Positions 47,101 to 59,906 of a stretch of DNA of 64,000 bases are shown here, one piece after another. A model generated the notes under the pieces. It ran no database searches and was not told where the DNA came from. It worked only from the letters and a program-made list of their open reading frames with translations. The stretch is from NCBI GenBank assembly GCA_028015205.1, contig CM051511.1:9858001-9922000 (forward strand), in the 5' to 3' direction. This DNA comes from Mytilisepta virgata (Eukaryota; Mollusca; Bivalvia; Mytilida; Mytilidae). Within the stretch, counting starts at the first letter, position 1. The number at the start of each line of letters is the position of its first letter. Made by a program: the position numbers and the translations under genes.

Positions 47101-50100
47101 ACTGTGTCCTTTATAGACAGTAATTTGCTATATAGAGGTGCCCTTTAAAGCAGATTTGACTGTACAGTGAAACTCTTTAAACTGGTCCCCTCATAAGTAT
47201 ACTGGCCACTATTTTTGGTCCATAAATAATAAATTCTTTGTAAATTCAACCTCACTATTCTAACCACCCCTCTATACTAGACATTTTTTGGTCCCAATTG
47301 TGGCCAGTTTAGGACGGCCTTAAAAATTGTTTCCACTTTCCAACTCTAGCCTGAATGGTCTTGGTAGGTAGGAAGGTAAATTATTATTTTATTTTTTTTT
47401 CATAAATCAGGTTTCAGAAGCCATGCTTTTACAACAATCAGAACAATCGGGAGTATAGATTCCTGAGCAACAATGACTAACAGAATATTCAGAAAAGAAT
47501 GTTACTAAATACAAAAGCAATGTCAAAATCATACACAAAACATTCCGGATATGACAAATCATAAAAAAAAATCTTTTTTTCACGGAACAGGCCATAAATT
47601 TTTTTCATTCATTGCAAATTCAGCAAATCCGTCATCAAGGGGGGAACAAATAATATTTTTATTAAGGCCATGTACTTTCTAAATGTATGCTCTTAATATT
47701 CCATACATTTTCAATATTGTAAATAAGTGGGAAGATTTTCTTCATTTTGCATTCATTTTTTTTTTTTTAGAAATTAGTAAATTACTGTAACACAATACAC
47801 TGCATATACTGACCTAACAGCTCAGTAAATGCAAGTTTCATTACAAATTCAAGTTTTTATAGATTCTTTTAATTATAAATATAACATTTACCAGAAGAAA
47901 TGGTGAGTTCAGCTGATGGATAACAACGTTAATCTGATACAGTCTTGCAAAAGCTACAATAGCATCATTTCCTGCATAAGTACCAATTGTACTCAGGTTC
48001 TTTACTGAAAACAAAAGTATATATGTAAAAGATACATAATAATGTCAATGTGATTTACAGAAAACCAGTTAGGGACGAGATCAAAAGTTCAATGTAGGAT
48101 AAAAAACTTAATTCACATAGTTTTTTCACTGACCCCCCAGCCCCCCCCTTAACTTAATTTGGGAAAGATTGATTGACCAATATGGGCATATCCGAAAATC
48201 TATGTCGGATAATAAAACTTGCAGCGATTTTTACCCCTCCCCCCCCCCCCCCCCCCACCCCCAAACTATTTGAATTAAGTTTTTTATCCTACATTGAACT
48301 TTTGATCTCGTCATGTCAATTATCTTAAAATAAGAAAATCAAATTTTGTGTAGAAAATTCCTTTTGACTGATGAGCCAATAGAGATTAAATAAATAATTG
48401 AAAATTTTGTTTGTGATATCACATTACCATTAAATAACAAATACATGTATTTGCATTTTAGTGTGTGCGTAATGTATGATAATACTTCAATATTCATTGA
48501 ATTTTTTTTGCTGTTGACTTTATATTTGTTCTTCTCCTTTACATCCTAACTCAGTAGTTAAAGAATTGTATATTATCCTTTTCATGTGTCTGTCTGGAGG
48601 ACAAGTTTAGAATAACCTGTATTATCCACAGACACATACAATTTTGATAGCATATTGTTAACATTTTCAATACAATTTAACCATTAAGGTAACGTGTTCT
48701 CATATTCCCACCCAAATAAAAACATGTAAAATCTAATTAATGTATCTACCCTGAGGTAAATGTGTCACACTATACAATTATATGTGTCATTATCAACATC
48801 TATACTATAATTGAGTATAAACTGTTAGAATTCTAATCTCATTTAGTAGATTTAAATAACCTTGGTAGTGACAGTAGCTACCAAGCAACAAATATTTTAT
48901 AATATTTACTATTAAAATTCTCCCTTACAGTTTCACAGATGATAAATTTCTTAAATAAGTAAACAAAATTTAACAAACAATCTTAGGTTTGAATAATCAT
49001 TTATCATTTTCCAACCAATTTTCATTTTTATAAAATGTACTGAATTTTACATTCTCACTTAAATATGAATGCAATTCTTTTTTTAAAATGATTTGGAATT
49101 TATCATTACGAAAATGCATAGATTTTAGCATGCAAGCAAAAATTGTACTATTACATAGATTAACAACAAATTGACAATTAAAATCTGTGAAAACTAATTC
49201 CCAAAGCCTTATATATTAAAATTTCCAAGTATATATGGTATTTTATGTTAATTAGATTAACTGAGTACTAATTATGTTTAATTCATTACTGGTTCCCTAA
49301 AGAATAATTTAAAACATGAATCTCTTGCCCACACCATAAATTAAAAGGAACTCAGTCCATAAGCAAAATTAATAATTAAACAAAGTAGTTGATGTAATTC
49401 ATCTAAAAACAGGATGAAACAGAATAAAAGAGATAAATAATTTCTATTTCAACTTCCCTGTATAACATTGGTAAGTTTCTCATTTAAATATTAACACTAC
49501 ATTTATCAGTATCTTATCTCAACTCTAAACCAACTTCCCCAACAATATCCCTGCATCCAAATTACCGTAAATATCCTATTGTCACATTTGAGGAGGAAAT
49601 TATTTTGTTGACCCTAATTCTAGTCATGAAAGTTTTGATATATTTTTCAAAACACAAATTGTTTCTACATAATACAGTGTACATACTATATCTTTCAAAA
49701 GGCATGTCATCTTCAACAAAAGGTTCAAACTCATCTCTATGTTCTGACATGTAATTTGCCACTTGAAATCTGTACTTAAAATGACTCCTACAATGTCCTT
49801 CAAGTTGGTCACCTAATGCTCTAAACAGGCAGTTTCTGGAAAAATATAAATTAACATCTATAATACTAAATTTACGAATTAGCCGAATAGGCTGCAAAAC
49901 GCGTGGTTCAAAATAAACGATGTATGGTTCAGATTATAAAGGTTATTATCGGATTTGACAATCTGCATTTATAAATTTTAAACTGCAGTTTTGTTTATGT
50001 GCAAATGGAATTTGCATGGACTTTTCTGGTATGAATTCTCCCAACATATCCCTTAGAAGGTTCTCGAATGCATCATTTTAACACATTGATTTAAATAAAC

Positions 50101-53100
50101 AATTATCACATATTTTAAATGTATTTTTGTTTGAAATTACGGAAGAAGAATAAAACAAATTAAAAACATTCTCCTTCGAGTGGGATGTTTCCGCTTCATG
50201 TATTCAGGATTGTTTTTTCTACCATTATGCAATTTCTCCTAACTATAAACATTATGAACTTTGAAGATTATGAAGAAGTAAGGCAAAGTTCAGAGGAATT
50301 CCTAACATAATTGGTTTTTGGATTGCTCGGATGTTTACTTTGCACAAAGTGATAAAACCAACCATTATCCATTTTTACATTATTTGTCGTGTGACCTGTC
50401 TAAATATATCTCTACCATACAATTCCCTGTAAGCCCTAGATAAAAATATTTTTAACAAATGGTCATCTTTATCATTAATGACGAAATTTATCTCGGACAT
50501 CTTTATAAACGTGGACAGCACACGCAGCCACACACTAAAAATGCTTTTATCGTCTATTGGATTTATTTGTGAAATTAAGCCTCGCTTGCCCAGCCCATGA
50601 TGACAATGAACAATTGGAACAATTATTTTCCAAAAATATGCTCTACTTAACTCACGGCATCTTTTGAAAAATTCATCCGTCACTAAGGAAATGTTTATTC
50701 ATATTCTTTTTCATATTTCTTCTGAATGAAAAATGTAATGCATTATGAAATGTGTATTTAATGAAAGCTTTTCATCAAGTTCCAGTTCAGAATTAATTGT
50801 AACATAAACATATTGACAATTTATGTGGTTGTATTTTCGTATAGATTTTGACTATGATGGAACCTTAAGGTCCAGTTTGGTAATTTTACGTGGCATACAG
50901 TCTACTTCATCAGTGGATACATCTTCAGTAGTAACAAACAACCGTATGACAATTAGGTCACGTTGACCTACATTTAACGCTTCATTGACTTTGGTTAAAG
51001 TTTGCATTAACATCCATTTCTGGAATACTACAGCATATATAGACATGAAACTATCAGTTGATACCACCTACTTGATAGGAAAGTTTATGGGAAGCCTGCC
51101 ACAACATCCACATTGAGTTCCTGTTCCACGAATGCCATGGCCGCAAAAACTTTTTAAAGTCAATATGGCCACCACAAAAAAAATGCTTATTTTCCCGCGC
51201 TCGCGCGAGTTTAATGTCTAGTGTTTTAATACATGTACTACATTTTACATATATAAATGCACTACATATCTGCTTATTACCATATTTTTATTTTTATAAG
51301 TAACTATTTTTTCTCTGGGAATTTACCCTGCGACTTTTCGAAGACTTTTTTCCCAGATATTTCTCAAATTCCATCAGATGGTCATTTACCCCTCATCCCT
51401 GTTGTACTATGTTACCAATCATATGATGATTTATTTGACAATTATTGAATTTCAATATTAAAACAAAAAGTTTTGCAGGTATATTGAGTTTTTTATTTTT
51501 ACCTTAAGTAGATTTTGAGTTTCTTGAATTAGAAAAATAACTGGTTTATAACATAGATTATCCAATTATTCTTTGAAAATGATGAATTCTCATTGATTTA
51601 AGATGGATGGATTATTAGTTAATATCCACTGGCAATTCTACATTGTATACATCCATATTATAAAGAGAATATGTTGAGTTATATGAATATGAAACCTGCT
51701 TTATACTAGACCAACATGCTAACTTGTGAGGTAACAGTCCGCAACAAGACATGTCAATCACAGCAGACACATTATTCTGACTCCTAGCCAAACAGTCTTA
51801 GCTCTTACTTGTAAATGTTGCATGCTTGCATTTGTGGAAGAGAATCAAATACCAATTTAAAGTCTGGTTTGACCCAGGTAAGAATCGAACCTGCAACCTT
51901 CCACACATGAGGCAAGCATGCTACCACAAGACCACCAACACAGTTGCCTACAGTACATTTGCATAACAGCTGACATCTACAGAATGTGGTTTCAGTGAAA
52001 AAAAAACAAACATCAGAGTGGCAAAGAAGTCCAAGAAAATTGGAAAATGGCTCAGTTGAACTAGGGGAAAACTCTAAGAAAGTCTTTTCCTTTAAAAAAA
52101 ACATCTGCCAGAAACTAATTGGTTCAGTGGATCTAATTTTTGCGAAACCTACATTTCATCTGCAGTGGTATATATCAATCATAAATCTACTAAACAATGT
52201 TGGTAATTTGTCCTTAACTTATGAACTGAAAACTGTATTGCGATATGTGAGTAACAGGGTTAGCAATATTTCTGTGAAATTCATATTGTTTGCATGTTTA
52301 ATCTATACTTTAAATATGCCAATCAAAGTTGATAGCAACACCCAATATTTTCATATATGTATTTTTTTGGAATGTGAATTTTGTAATTTTTTGTTTTTTT
52401 TTAATTTTATATTTTATTGTATTCATTTCCAGTCCATGAAAAATAGTGTTTGGTCTTGTATGTGTTGTTTTTGGCCAAAGTGAGAGAAGGGGATGATAGG
52501 CACCATTTTTAATGATACCATACATATTACACATACATTTTGTCTTTGACACTGTAAGTGGCCAAACCAACCACAAGTCCCCCTATTCTCAATGCTATTT
52601 TGGATTTACAGACAGCAAGATGATATTGGCCTTGCAAAACATGGGAAAAAAATATTAAAATGCTCCCACCTGCCCTATATCTTTTAGAAAGGATCGATAA
52701 TTATCTATCAATTAAGTTTTGCAATGATTTCAAATGCAAACCAGAAAATTTTCAAATTTTTGACACCTAAAATTAGCAATTTAAACTTTCAAAATGAATT
52801 TTTCCTAAAATTCAATATTACCAGCATTTTGATTGGCCAGTATGAATTTTGGATATATTAAGAGAAAATTCTAAAATATAAGATATTGTCTGAGTGAGTT
52901 CACTTCAATATTAATGAAAATATTTGAATTTTTACTTTTTATATAGATAATTTTACAGTGAAAACAAGAACCTGACCTTGATGTACAGTACATAAGATTT
53001 TTTAATCATTGTATAGAGCCACCAACCTGCCCCACAGCATGTCTGAGCTGTCTGGTTAATAAAACTGTCATAAAAATTTTATTTGTGTTACACTTTCATT

Positions 53101-56100
53101 AAGTCTCTCAGTTTTTAATTTTATGTTTGAATCTTCAGACGTTTTTCTATAAATATTTGAACTTTCATAATTGTTAAAATATTACCGAGCAAAATAAAAG
53201 CTGCAAAATGTCGACCAGCATGCCAAAGTTTAATTTCATTACTGGAGATCAGTGATTACATGTACCATAAAAGGTTTGTATTAACATGATTTACATGTCC
53301 TGTTTACTATTTTCCATTCAGCTGTAAAATGTAATGACTTCTTGTAGTTTAATATTTCACAGGTGAGTAACCAAATCTTGACCAAAGCATTGGTAGCAAA
53401 CAGCATGTTTTGTATACATATCATAATGGTAATCTTAACTGCACGTCAAATAAATCTAATACGTCACTCAGGTGACTTTTTGCAGGAATTATTTTCACGC
53501 CCATACTTAATGTCAACAGGTTTAAATCTTTTCAATGCCAATTTAATCTTTGCAGTGGCAAATTTTAAATTAAAAAAAAAAAATGATGTATACATATAAC
53601 AGCTAAATTACAGCACATATGTGAAAGTCCTGAAAGAACTTTAATTCATTCAATTTTTTGGTATTAATAAAACCAATTTAATACATGTTTATTTCCAAAC
53701 TTATTTTTTTAAATTTCAACACCCACAATATATTATGAAATTGAATACATTAGTCATTATTAAACAAGATGATTACTTATGAGTAATATATATCTTAACA
53801 TTGATTTTATTTACAAAATATGTAGGCAGACATTTAAAAAGTTCATTTTGTAAGGCGACATGAAAATATGGGATAACATCAAAGCAATTTAAAACTGAAC
53901 CTCATCAAACTTTAATCTGAATAATAAACACACTGTAACAGAAGTTTTTTCCTTTTTAAACATGGTTCTGAAAATAGGCCACAATAAAAGAGCAAGTTTG
54001 GGTTAAAGAGTGAGAGATATTTTTTCTAAACTGCTGAACTATCATCTTTACATGACTATCGTACTACATGAGAACATAGTTTGGCTAAGGGCAATGATGT
54101 TTGTCTTTTGTTTATTCCAGATCATTTTGTTATTTTCAACTTCCTGGCTTCAAAAAAAAACCCCAAAAAAACCATAGAATCACCAGAAAATGAAAAAAAA
54201 TCCTTATTAAAAATTCTATTACAATTGAATTTAATAATTGATCTCATTTCTGGTTTGGTCAGTCTTAGATTTTGTGGCTAGTATGACTTCTAAAAGGCAG
54301 GACTGATTGGGACATTCTCCATCTTTTTGTTCTACATTTAATATGGTCGTCTTTACTTCTCATTCTTAAAGTTTTTCATGTATCTTGCCTATCGACCCAA
54401 TGTCTGGCACATGCCTAGTTTAATTATTATTTTTTTAATTTGATGTTCTTGTCTTGATAACATTCATGGATAGCCAATATGTTGACTAAACAAGTTTACA
54501 GAGAACAGTAAAAATGTGATATAATAAAGACAATGCAAAAGAAAAGGATAAAAATATATGTAAACCTAGCAATATAAGTATGGACTATTATGTTATACCC
54601 CAGGCTAAGCAAATTTATACATTGTTCAAAACTTCAGTCAAAATTTACAAGCAAAATAAAATATATTGTGGCGATTTGAATCCTCCTATATAGTACCATA
54701 GTATATTACACTATTTATGGAGAACTCCAAAATTAAATTAAAAGTAAGTACTGTTTACTGTACACCCTAAATATAAATTCATAACATAAGATAAAATATA
54801 AATATATATAATAAGATTATTTAAATTACCTAGACTGCAGGGCTGTTTTTTTTTCAGACTACATATTTTTCAATTCAAAAATTAAAAGTTCAAAGGCTTA
54901 TTTAAATTCAAAGCGTCAACAAATTTTAAAGTTGATAGTCCTTTTCAATGCTCTTAATAGATAACTATCAAAAAATACAAATGATGCTTTCAATTCCAGC
55001 TGAGTAAATAAATTACATTATGCAATAAGAATTCATATATATTTCAGTTTGTTAAAGATTAAAATCAAAAATGTTAAATGAATCTCAGGTCAGTGCCTCT
55101 GAATTACATTATTTTGGAGTTGAATACCACACATTTATTGCAACCCTTAAAACACAAACAGGTACTCCTGAAAATTGTAACTTGACCTCTATTTGGGATC
55201 AATATTAATTTTTTAAATTTATTTATTTAAATGCATATTGCGCCCATATGGGCCAAGCATTACAATTACAAACAATACCATTAAAAGATAACACAGTAAC
55301 AGTTTCAATATATACACATAAAGCATGTAAAAGAAAGAGATTAATAATTCAAACTTAAAGCAGAAAGATTTATGTTGAGGAAATATTGCTTATTTCCACA
55401 TATCTAAGGGGTATAACTCCTTGGAAACAGGGGGAAAAAAGCAAGAATTGCTGGCCATTGGGTAAAAGATTCCCTAAAGATGTAGTCTGTAACATCTACA
55501 AAGAAATGCTTTCATTAAAAAGAAAATAGACATTGCACCACAATTTTGGCCTCACTACAGTGAGTGAAAATTTACAAGATTTCCCTTTCCAAACCACCTT
55601 AAAATCATGGATATGCATTTAAGTTTTAATTAACCATTACATCAAATTTGTAATGTACCACCAATTTTTCAAAGGTTTAATGTTAATCGTTTCTATTGTT
55701 CATTACTTTCTTTATATGTTATCTTACAGGGAATAGAGGTTATGTGATAAAATTGAATGAAACATGCTTATTTAGAAGGATTCGACTGTTTTTTTTTAAT
55801 ATTATTTCCAATTTATCAGGTGATCACGTGTCATGTAACTTTAAATCTTGTAAAGTAGTGATTTTACCTCAAACACACTAATCTCTGTGATTCAAACTCA
55901 GACTGTTTAATTATTATTTTAATGAAAAAGACATATTTTGTTCTGTGAAATTTTAATTAAGGATGATCGCTGGTCTAATAGGAAATAAATACGATTTAAA
56001 ATAGGTGTTTTAGTTTGAGAGAACATATGAATAGTAAACAAATAAGCAAGAAAAAAATGTAGGTTCATGTGCTCATTTTAGAGCTATAAGGCCTTGAAAA

Positions 56101-58008
56101 ATTGCAGGAAATGGGTTTTCTCTGGATTTTTCCTCGTCTTTGCATTGGCAACTTCAGTCTCTCAAAAATGTATGAAAAAATAAAAAGGATTTCGTAAGAT
56201 TTTGTCAATTACCATTTTAAGGTATATATGATTGAATTATAAAAGAACAAGAGGCTGTCGAATGACAGCAAACCGGATTTTCCTGCATGGAAATGATGTT
56301 TGCAAATCTGGATTCCCAAACAGGATGAAGTAAAGAAATATAAATGAATTTTTGTAGGGTTTTGTAGGGTTCAGAAATGGAAAGGTAAAAATCAATCTTG
56401 ACCTCCTATTTATAGTAAGTGACAAATATTGGAATTTTTGAGAGTATATAAGTACACACACATTTGTTAAGCAGGGGTTGGTAGGCAGAAATCATGAAGC
56501 CAATAATGAAAGAAATAGGTCAATGAGATTATAACCTTATTTTATATGAATCCAAAGAATCTTGTGGTCACTCCAATAACTTTCCAGATTCCCACTTTCA
56601 AACAGTTGTTATCTTGTAATATATGTATGGTCGATGGATAAATGATAGTCTGTGGTTTCATCGTAATAAGCTTGGCCTAAATCAAGTGCATGCATTGTTC
56701 TTTCAAGTTTTTTCAACTGCTCATTTTGTGAAAGTGAAAATCGTCAATATCGGAACGGTGAAAGTGGAAATCGTCAATATCGAACTTGACCTCCATTTTG
56801 TCATCAGTAACAACATATTAAAATTTGAAAAGCTTTGGTTGAACAGTTCATAAGTTATCACACGGACACCACTGGGAAAGCCATTTTTCAATCTTACAAG
56901 AACCATAAGTGAAAATCGTCAATATCGAACTTGACCTCCATTTTGTCATCAGTAACAACATATTAAAATTTGAAAAGCTTTGGTTGAAAAGTTCATAATT
57001 TATCACACGGACACCACTGAAAAAGCCATTTTTCAATCTTTCAAGAACCATAACTCTTGAACGGTGAAAGTGAAAATCGTCAATATCGAACTTGACCTCC
57101 ATTTTGTCATCAGTAACAACATATTAAAATTTGAAAAGCTTTGGTTGAACAGTTCATAAGTTATTGCACGGACACTGTTTGGCAGCCGCCCGCCCGCCGT
57201 ACATCACCAAATTAATAACCGATATTTTCCTATGAAAATCCGGTTAAAAAGCCGGGGTTCATGGGCAAAAAATTTCATGTTTAAGAAATGAATTAAAATC
57301 GAGGATTTCGAAAATCTGACAAAAAGACCAAAACATGATCAGCGAGCATCCTTAAGATTCATTATTTCTTTATTTATTGTTGCTCTTTTCATAATCCAAG
57401 CAAATTTCACATTGTTTTTTGAATGTGAATATTTTTTTTTACAATTTAAGAATTGATTGCTTAATTCTTTATTGAAGAACACATTTATCTTATCAGACCA
57501 CAACCGACTACAATTTCCTGCCAAAAAAAATCATGTTTCAATGGGTACCTGTAACTTTTTCAAAAAATTTCCCTGCATGTTATACACGGGAAGTTTTTTC
57601 CTTCATTTTCAAGGGTCAAAAAGGGGGTGTGTTTTATACACACCAAAAGAAGGTATATAATATTATGATTCATGTACACCAAAAAGCCAACTGCTGCAGA
57701 TACGTATGTATATTTTTTTTTAAATATAAATAAATTAATATTCCATAAAGTTACAATACATACCCATCACCTGGAATATCCCTTAACTGAAGTCTTAATT
57801 TTCCTAACTGTGTAGAAAAACTTGGGAAATTTTCATCATCTGCCAAATAAGATTCTATTTTCCTCTCCCTTTTATGTTGATCCCGAATCTGTCTTTCTTC
57901 TTTCTTTCTTGTAACGACATCCTGTCGAACTGTCTGAACGTATCTTGGGTTTTGATTTCTTGCACCTATTACTCTTATTCTTCTTGCAGACATCTTTTTA
58001 GCTTTAAA
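41200..58008 (-). CDS. OTUD3: OTU domain-containing protein 3, deubiquitinase
   Basis: Eight coding exons in perfect phase: 57764-57993 (acceptor at 58009), 49687-49835, 47892-48004, 46818-46946, 45694-45837, 45211-45307, 41854-42035 and 41200-41370. They total 1215 nt, or 404 residues; human OTUD3 has about 398. After a basic N-terminus the OTU cysteine-protease domain spans about 60-200. It has D76 and C79 in [18 protein letters not shown], then [37 protein letters not shown] and H187 in [11 protein letters not shown], so the catalytic triad looks intact. A UBA-like segment spans about 240-285 ([22 protein letters not shown]...ILQIM). A Ser/Gly-rich linker and a Lys/Glu-rich tail ([22 protein letters not shown]) match the human layout. 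OTUD3 removes ubiquitin chains from selected substrates in the cytoplasm. A further non-coding 5' exon probably lies near 59579-59800. Confidence 0.95.
42913..45124. mobile_element. 2.2-kb repeat element with short terminal inverted repeats
   Basis: It is bounded by atacgaccgca (42913-42923) and tgcggtcgtat (45113-45123). Inside are two copies of a block of about 190 bp (43145-43340 and 43806-43998: 'gggcacacatatcaatttcttgctattg...gtggagaattgccc'), then alternating 'tttaattttggaccc...tttggacc' units (44030-44570) and three 'cctaaactgttggg...aaccttccttttgtgg' units (44575-44990), and finally a gacgac run. It resembles a common mussel repeat with the same ends (recalled). No transposase was found. 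It lies in the OTUD3 intron between the 45211 and 42035 exons. Confidence 0.7.
45094..45124. repeat. 31-bp palindrome at the end of the element
   Basis: The arms tatacgaccgcaaaa and ttttgcggtcgtata are perfect 15-base complements separated by one base. It sits directly after the (gac)n-rich stretch 45033-45081. Confidence 0.9.
46120..46563. repeat. Tandem repeat, two to three units of about 178 bp
   Basis: 'gagttgtgcttacaagctt...aaacatgtaaaacccttaa' and 'gcacatctacatatgatgcccaacc' blocks recur at about 46139, 46306 and (partly) 46455. The array closes with 'gacagacgaacagaaggacaaggtgattcc...ccccaaactttgtttgcagagggaataat', a common molluscan repeat ending. It lies in an OTUD3 intron. Confidence 0.7.
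48073..48312. mobile_element. 240-bp fold-back element with 50-bp arms
   Basis: Left arm 48073-48122 and right arm 48263-48312 are reverse complements at 49 of 50 positions (gacgagatcaaaagttcaat... / ...attgaacttttgatctcgtc). The loop holds two poly-C tracts, the longer about 18 C. It lies in OTUD3 intron 2, about 70 bp upstream of exon 3 on the gene's strand. Confidence 0.85.
49857..51221 (+). mobile_element. Non-autonomous Helitron, copy 2, beside OTUD3 exon 2
   Basis: Nearly identical to copy 1 (37809-39139) over its whole length, with the same TC start, hairpin cccgcgctcgcgcgag (51194-51209) and CTAG end, again between host A (49856) and T (51222). It is 1365 bp; about 24 bp around 50698-50722 and 9 bp near 50890 are absent from copy 1. 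On the OTUD3 strand its boundary is only 20 bases before the exon 2 acceptor AG (49837-49836), so most of the normal branch-point region is now Helitron DNA. Confidence 0.9.
50375..50683 (-). pseudogene. Possible captured coding fragment inside Helitron copy 2
   Basis: 102 codons (with segments such as [20 protein letters not shown] and [19 protein letters not shown]) opposite to the Helitron orientation. Copy 1 carries the same stretch but with a one-base difference in a T run that breaks the frame. A second open stretch at 50852-51067 corresponds to the frame in copy 1. No family recognised. Confidence 0.4.
51600..51940 (-). mobile_element. tRNA-derived SINE, second family
   Basis: On the minus strand the head contains an A-box-like tggtagcatg (51917-51926) and a B box ggttcgattc (51882-51891) at tRNA-like spacing, within ggtggtcttgtggtagcatg...gttgcaggttcgattctt. 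The body to 51600 matches the headless copy at 14569-14880. It lies in OTUD3 intron 1. Confidence 0.75.
51950..56240. other. OTUD3 intron 1, no embedded gene seen
   Basis: Long AT-rich intronic DNA. Open frames here (for example 51986-52483 plus and 53363-53599 plus) are rich in F, I, N and K and have no domain, upstream signals or neighbours to support them. Confidence 0.5.
56243..57246. mobile_element. 1-kb element with internal about 150-bp tandem units
   Basis: It starts near 'aacaagaggctgtcgaatgacagcaaaccggattttcc' and ends 'tatgaaaatccggttaaaa', giving an imperfect inverted match (aaccggatttt / aaaatccggtt). Inside, 'cgtcaatatcgaacttgacctccattttg' recurs at about 56772, 56921 and 57079. 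Just before the end is 'gccgcccgcccgccgtacatcacc'. It is typical of multi-copy molluscan repeats. No ORF is conserved between units. Confidence 0.65.
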
Positions 58009-59578
58009 CTGAAAATAGTTTAAGCTGGATTCATTTTGATATAGTGTTTGCTGTAGACTTTTATTTGAAAAAAAAGAAGCACGAAATGTGCATATCAAAA
58101 GATGGATCTTAAATAAATCCAATGAAAATTTGCACATACCTTAATTTATTCTGTTATAAACTGTATCCAACTTATTGAGCATAAAAGAATTCATATTGTA
58201 TTCAAGCTGTCAGATTTGTATACTAAAGAATGTATCTTACATGTATTATTGTATTCTAAAGAATGCATTTTATTAATAACTATTATTACAGCATGAACAA
58301 ACTGATTAAGGAGTCCTATTTGAATACCTATCAAATTAAATTACTGCTTAATACAGAAATCAAGTTAATAAAAGTTCCCCTCATCAACATGAGATTTCAT
58401 TACAAAGATATATGAGAAATAAGATCAGTTTATTTACATTTTACCCATTACTACAGATTTCACTGACATGAAGCAAAACCTGTACCAGAGAGCAACATAA
58501 ATGAATAACAACTCAACACACTTAGGATTTCAACACCTTCACAACAATGAACTACATAGACTATACATGTAACATGGAATTTTAATATCACACCTGTTAT
58601 CAGCCCTATATGTAGGTCAAGATATCAGCCCGAGAGCCACCAAGCTATAGGGATGATTTTGACCATGGGCTGAAAATGGGTCTGATATGAATAATAACAC
58701 ACTACTGTTATTTTATAACATTTTAACACACTTTTCCATGACCTGTGCCCCAATTCCGTAGAAAGAAGTGGGCAACCTTCCTCTTCGCTATATAGTTGAA
58801 TGTCACATTGATAGTAGACATGTGTTTTATGAGTAAACATATGATATAATAGTATCCTTATGGTATAAATAAATGGTAAAAATTATAAAACTGATATTTT
58901 TGCTTATAAGGGGTGGGGGATGGGGCTATAAGGGGCCCAAGACAGGGTCCTGTCCTCAAGCACTTTTGTATCTATCCATATATAATATCATATTAACATA
59001 TGGACATATAGGTATTTAATGTCCTAAAAACATTGGGTATATCTATAAATATGTGTTTAGAAATAAGAAATTCTATATAATAACATGCAAATATTTTGAT
59101 ATATTATGATAATATAGATATCGTGCATACCTGACTCTGGTTATTGTGGGATGAAATATATGTAAACTGTATATGTACCTTCAATGATATAAATCATGTG
59201 TATTCGATTGCTTGCTCTTAATGGGCCCCTAATTGGAAATAAAATTATTAATGTACTGATTATAATAAAAGAAATGCAACAGTACTTTGACATAATATCA
59301 TAATCAAAGATCGTGGGTATATTTTTAAGGTTATGCTATGACTGTAAACTTCTGAGATTGCCACAATCGACCCCATGTCCACATTGTAATATTATAAGGA
59401 CACTATTTTTTTAAAATAATAAGGAATATTACTGTATATTAACCTTTACTGTACCTTTAAAGTTTAGAACTAGTTCCAGAAGAAAATCAATTTCAAATAC
59501 TTCCAAATGCTATTTTCCATGAATCACTAATGGGTTACTTACATATCGAATTAAAATAAGCCATGAACTCTCACGTAC

Positions 59579-59902
59579 CTGGTATTTAATTGTGAAAATG
59601 AAACCAAGTGTGTCAAAAAATTGTCACCTGTTAAAAATAAAATGCAGTTATATATTGAGGTGTATATTTGAGTGCAAATAAATATTTACCACTGTGAGCA
59701 AAATTATTCATTAACTGGACAAGAAAATTTCACTTGGATGAAAAAATAAGAAATAGGCTTATTTCACAAAACTTAGCAACCTGTCAAACCACTTTTCCGG
59801 AAATGACGACAAAGTTACCCGCGTTTTTCCAACCTCATACTTTTCCTTACATGAAGGGAAAGCCATAGAGGAACTCGATAAAAGGGAAGGCCGAATGTCA
59901 AC
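59579..59902. promoter_or_regulatory. Shared divergent promoter region OTUD3 / TMCO4-like
   Basis: The TMCO4-like ATG (59903) and a probable non-coding first exon of OTUD3 (donor CCAG|gtacgtg, exon edge 59579) point away from each other. Between them is ttccggaaatgacg (59795-59808), combining a palindromic ETS core with a CRE-like half site, and a small GC-richer patch (acccgcg). TATA boxes are not evident. The layout suggests a short bidirectional promoter. Confidence 0.5.
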
Positions 59903-59906
59903 ATGA
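59895..59906 (+). promoter_or_regulatory. Minimal uORF overlapping the TMCO4-like start
   Basis: ATG TCA ACA TGA ends across the main start codon (the overlap reads ATGA). Such an overlapping three-codon uORF may tune initiation if the transcript begins upstream. Confidence 0.35.

Noticed and set aside
51986..52483. 165-codon plus-strand ORF in OTUD3 intron 1
   Set aside because: Phe/Ile/Asn-rich, no recognisable domain, partly overlaps SINE-flanking sequence.
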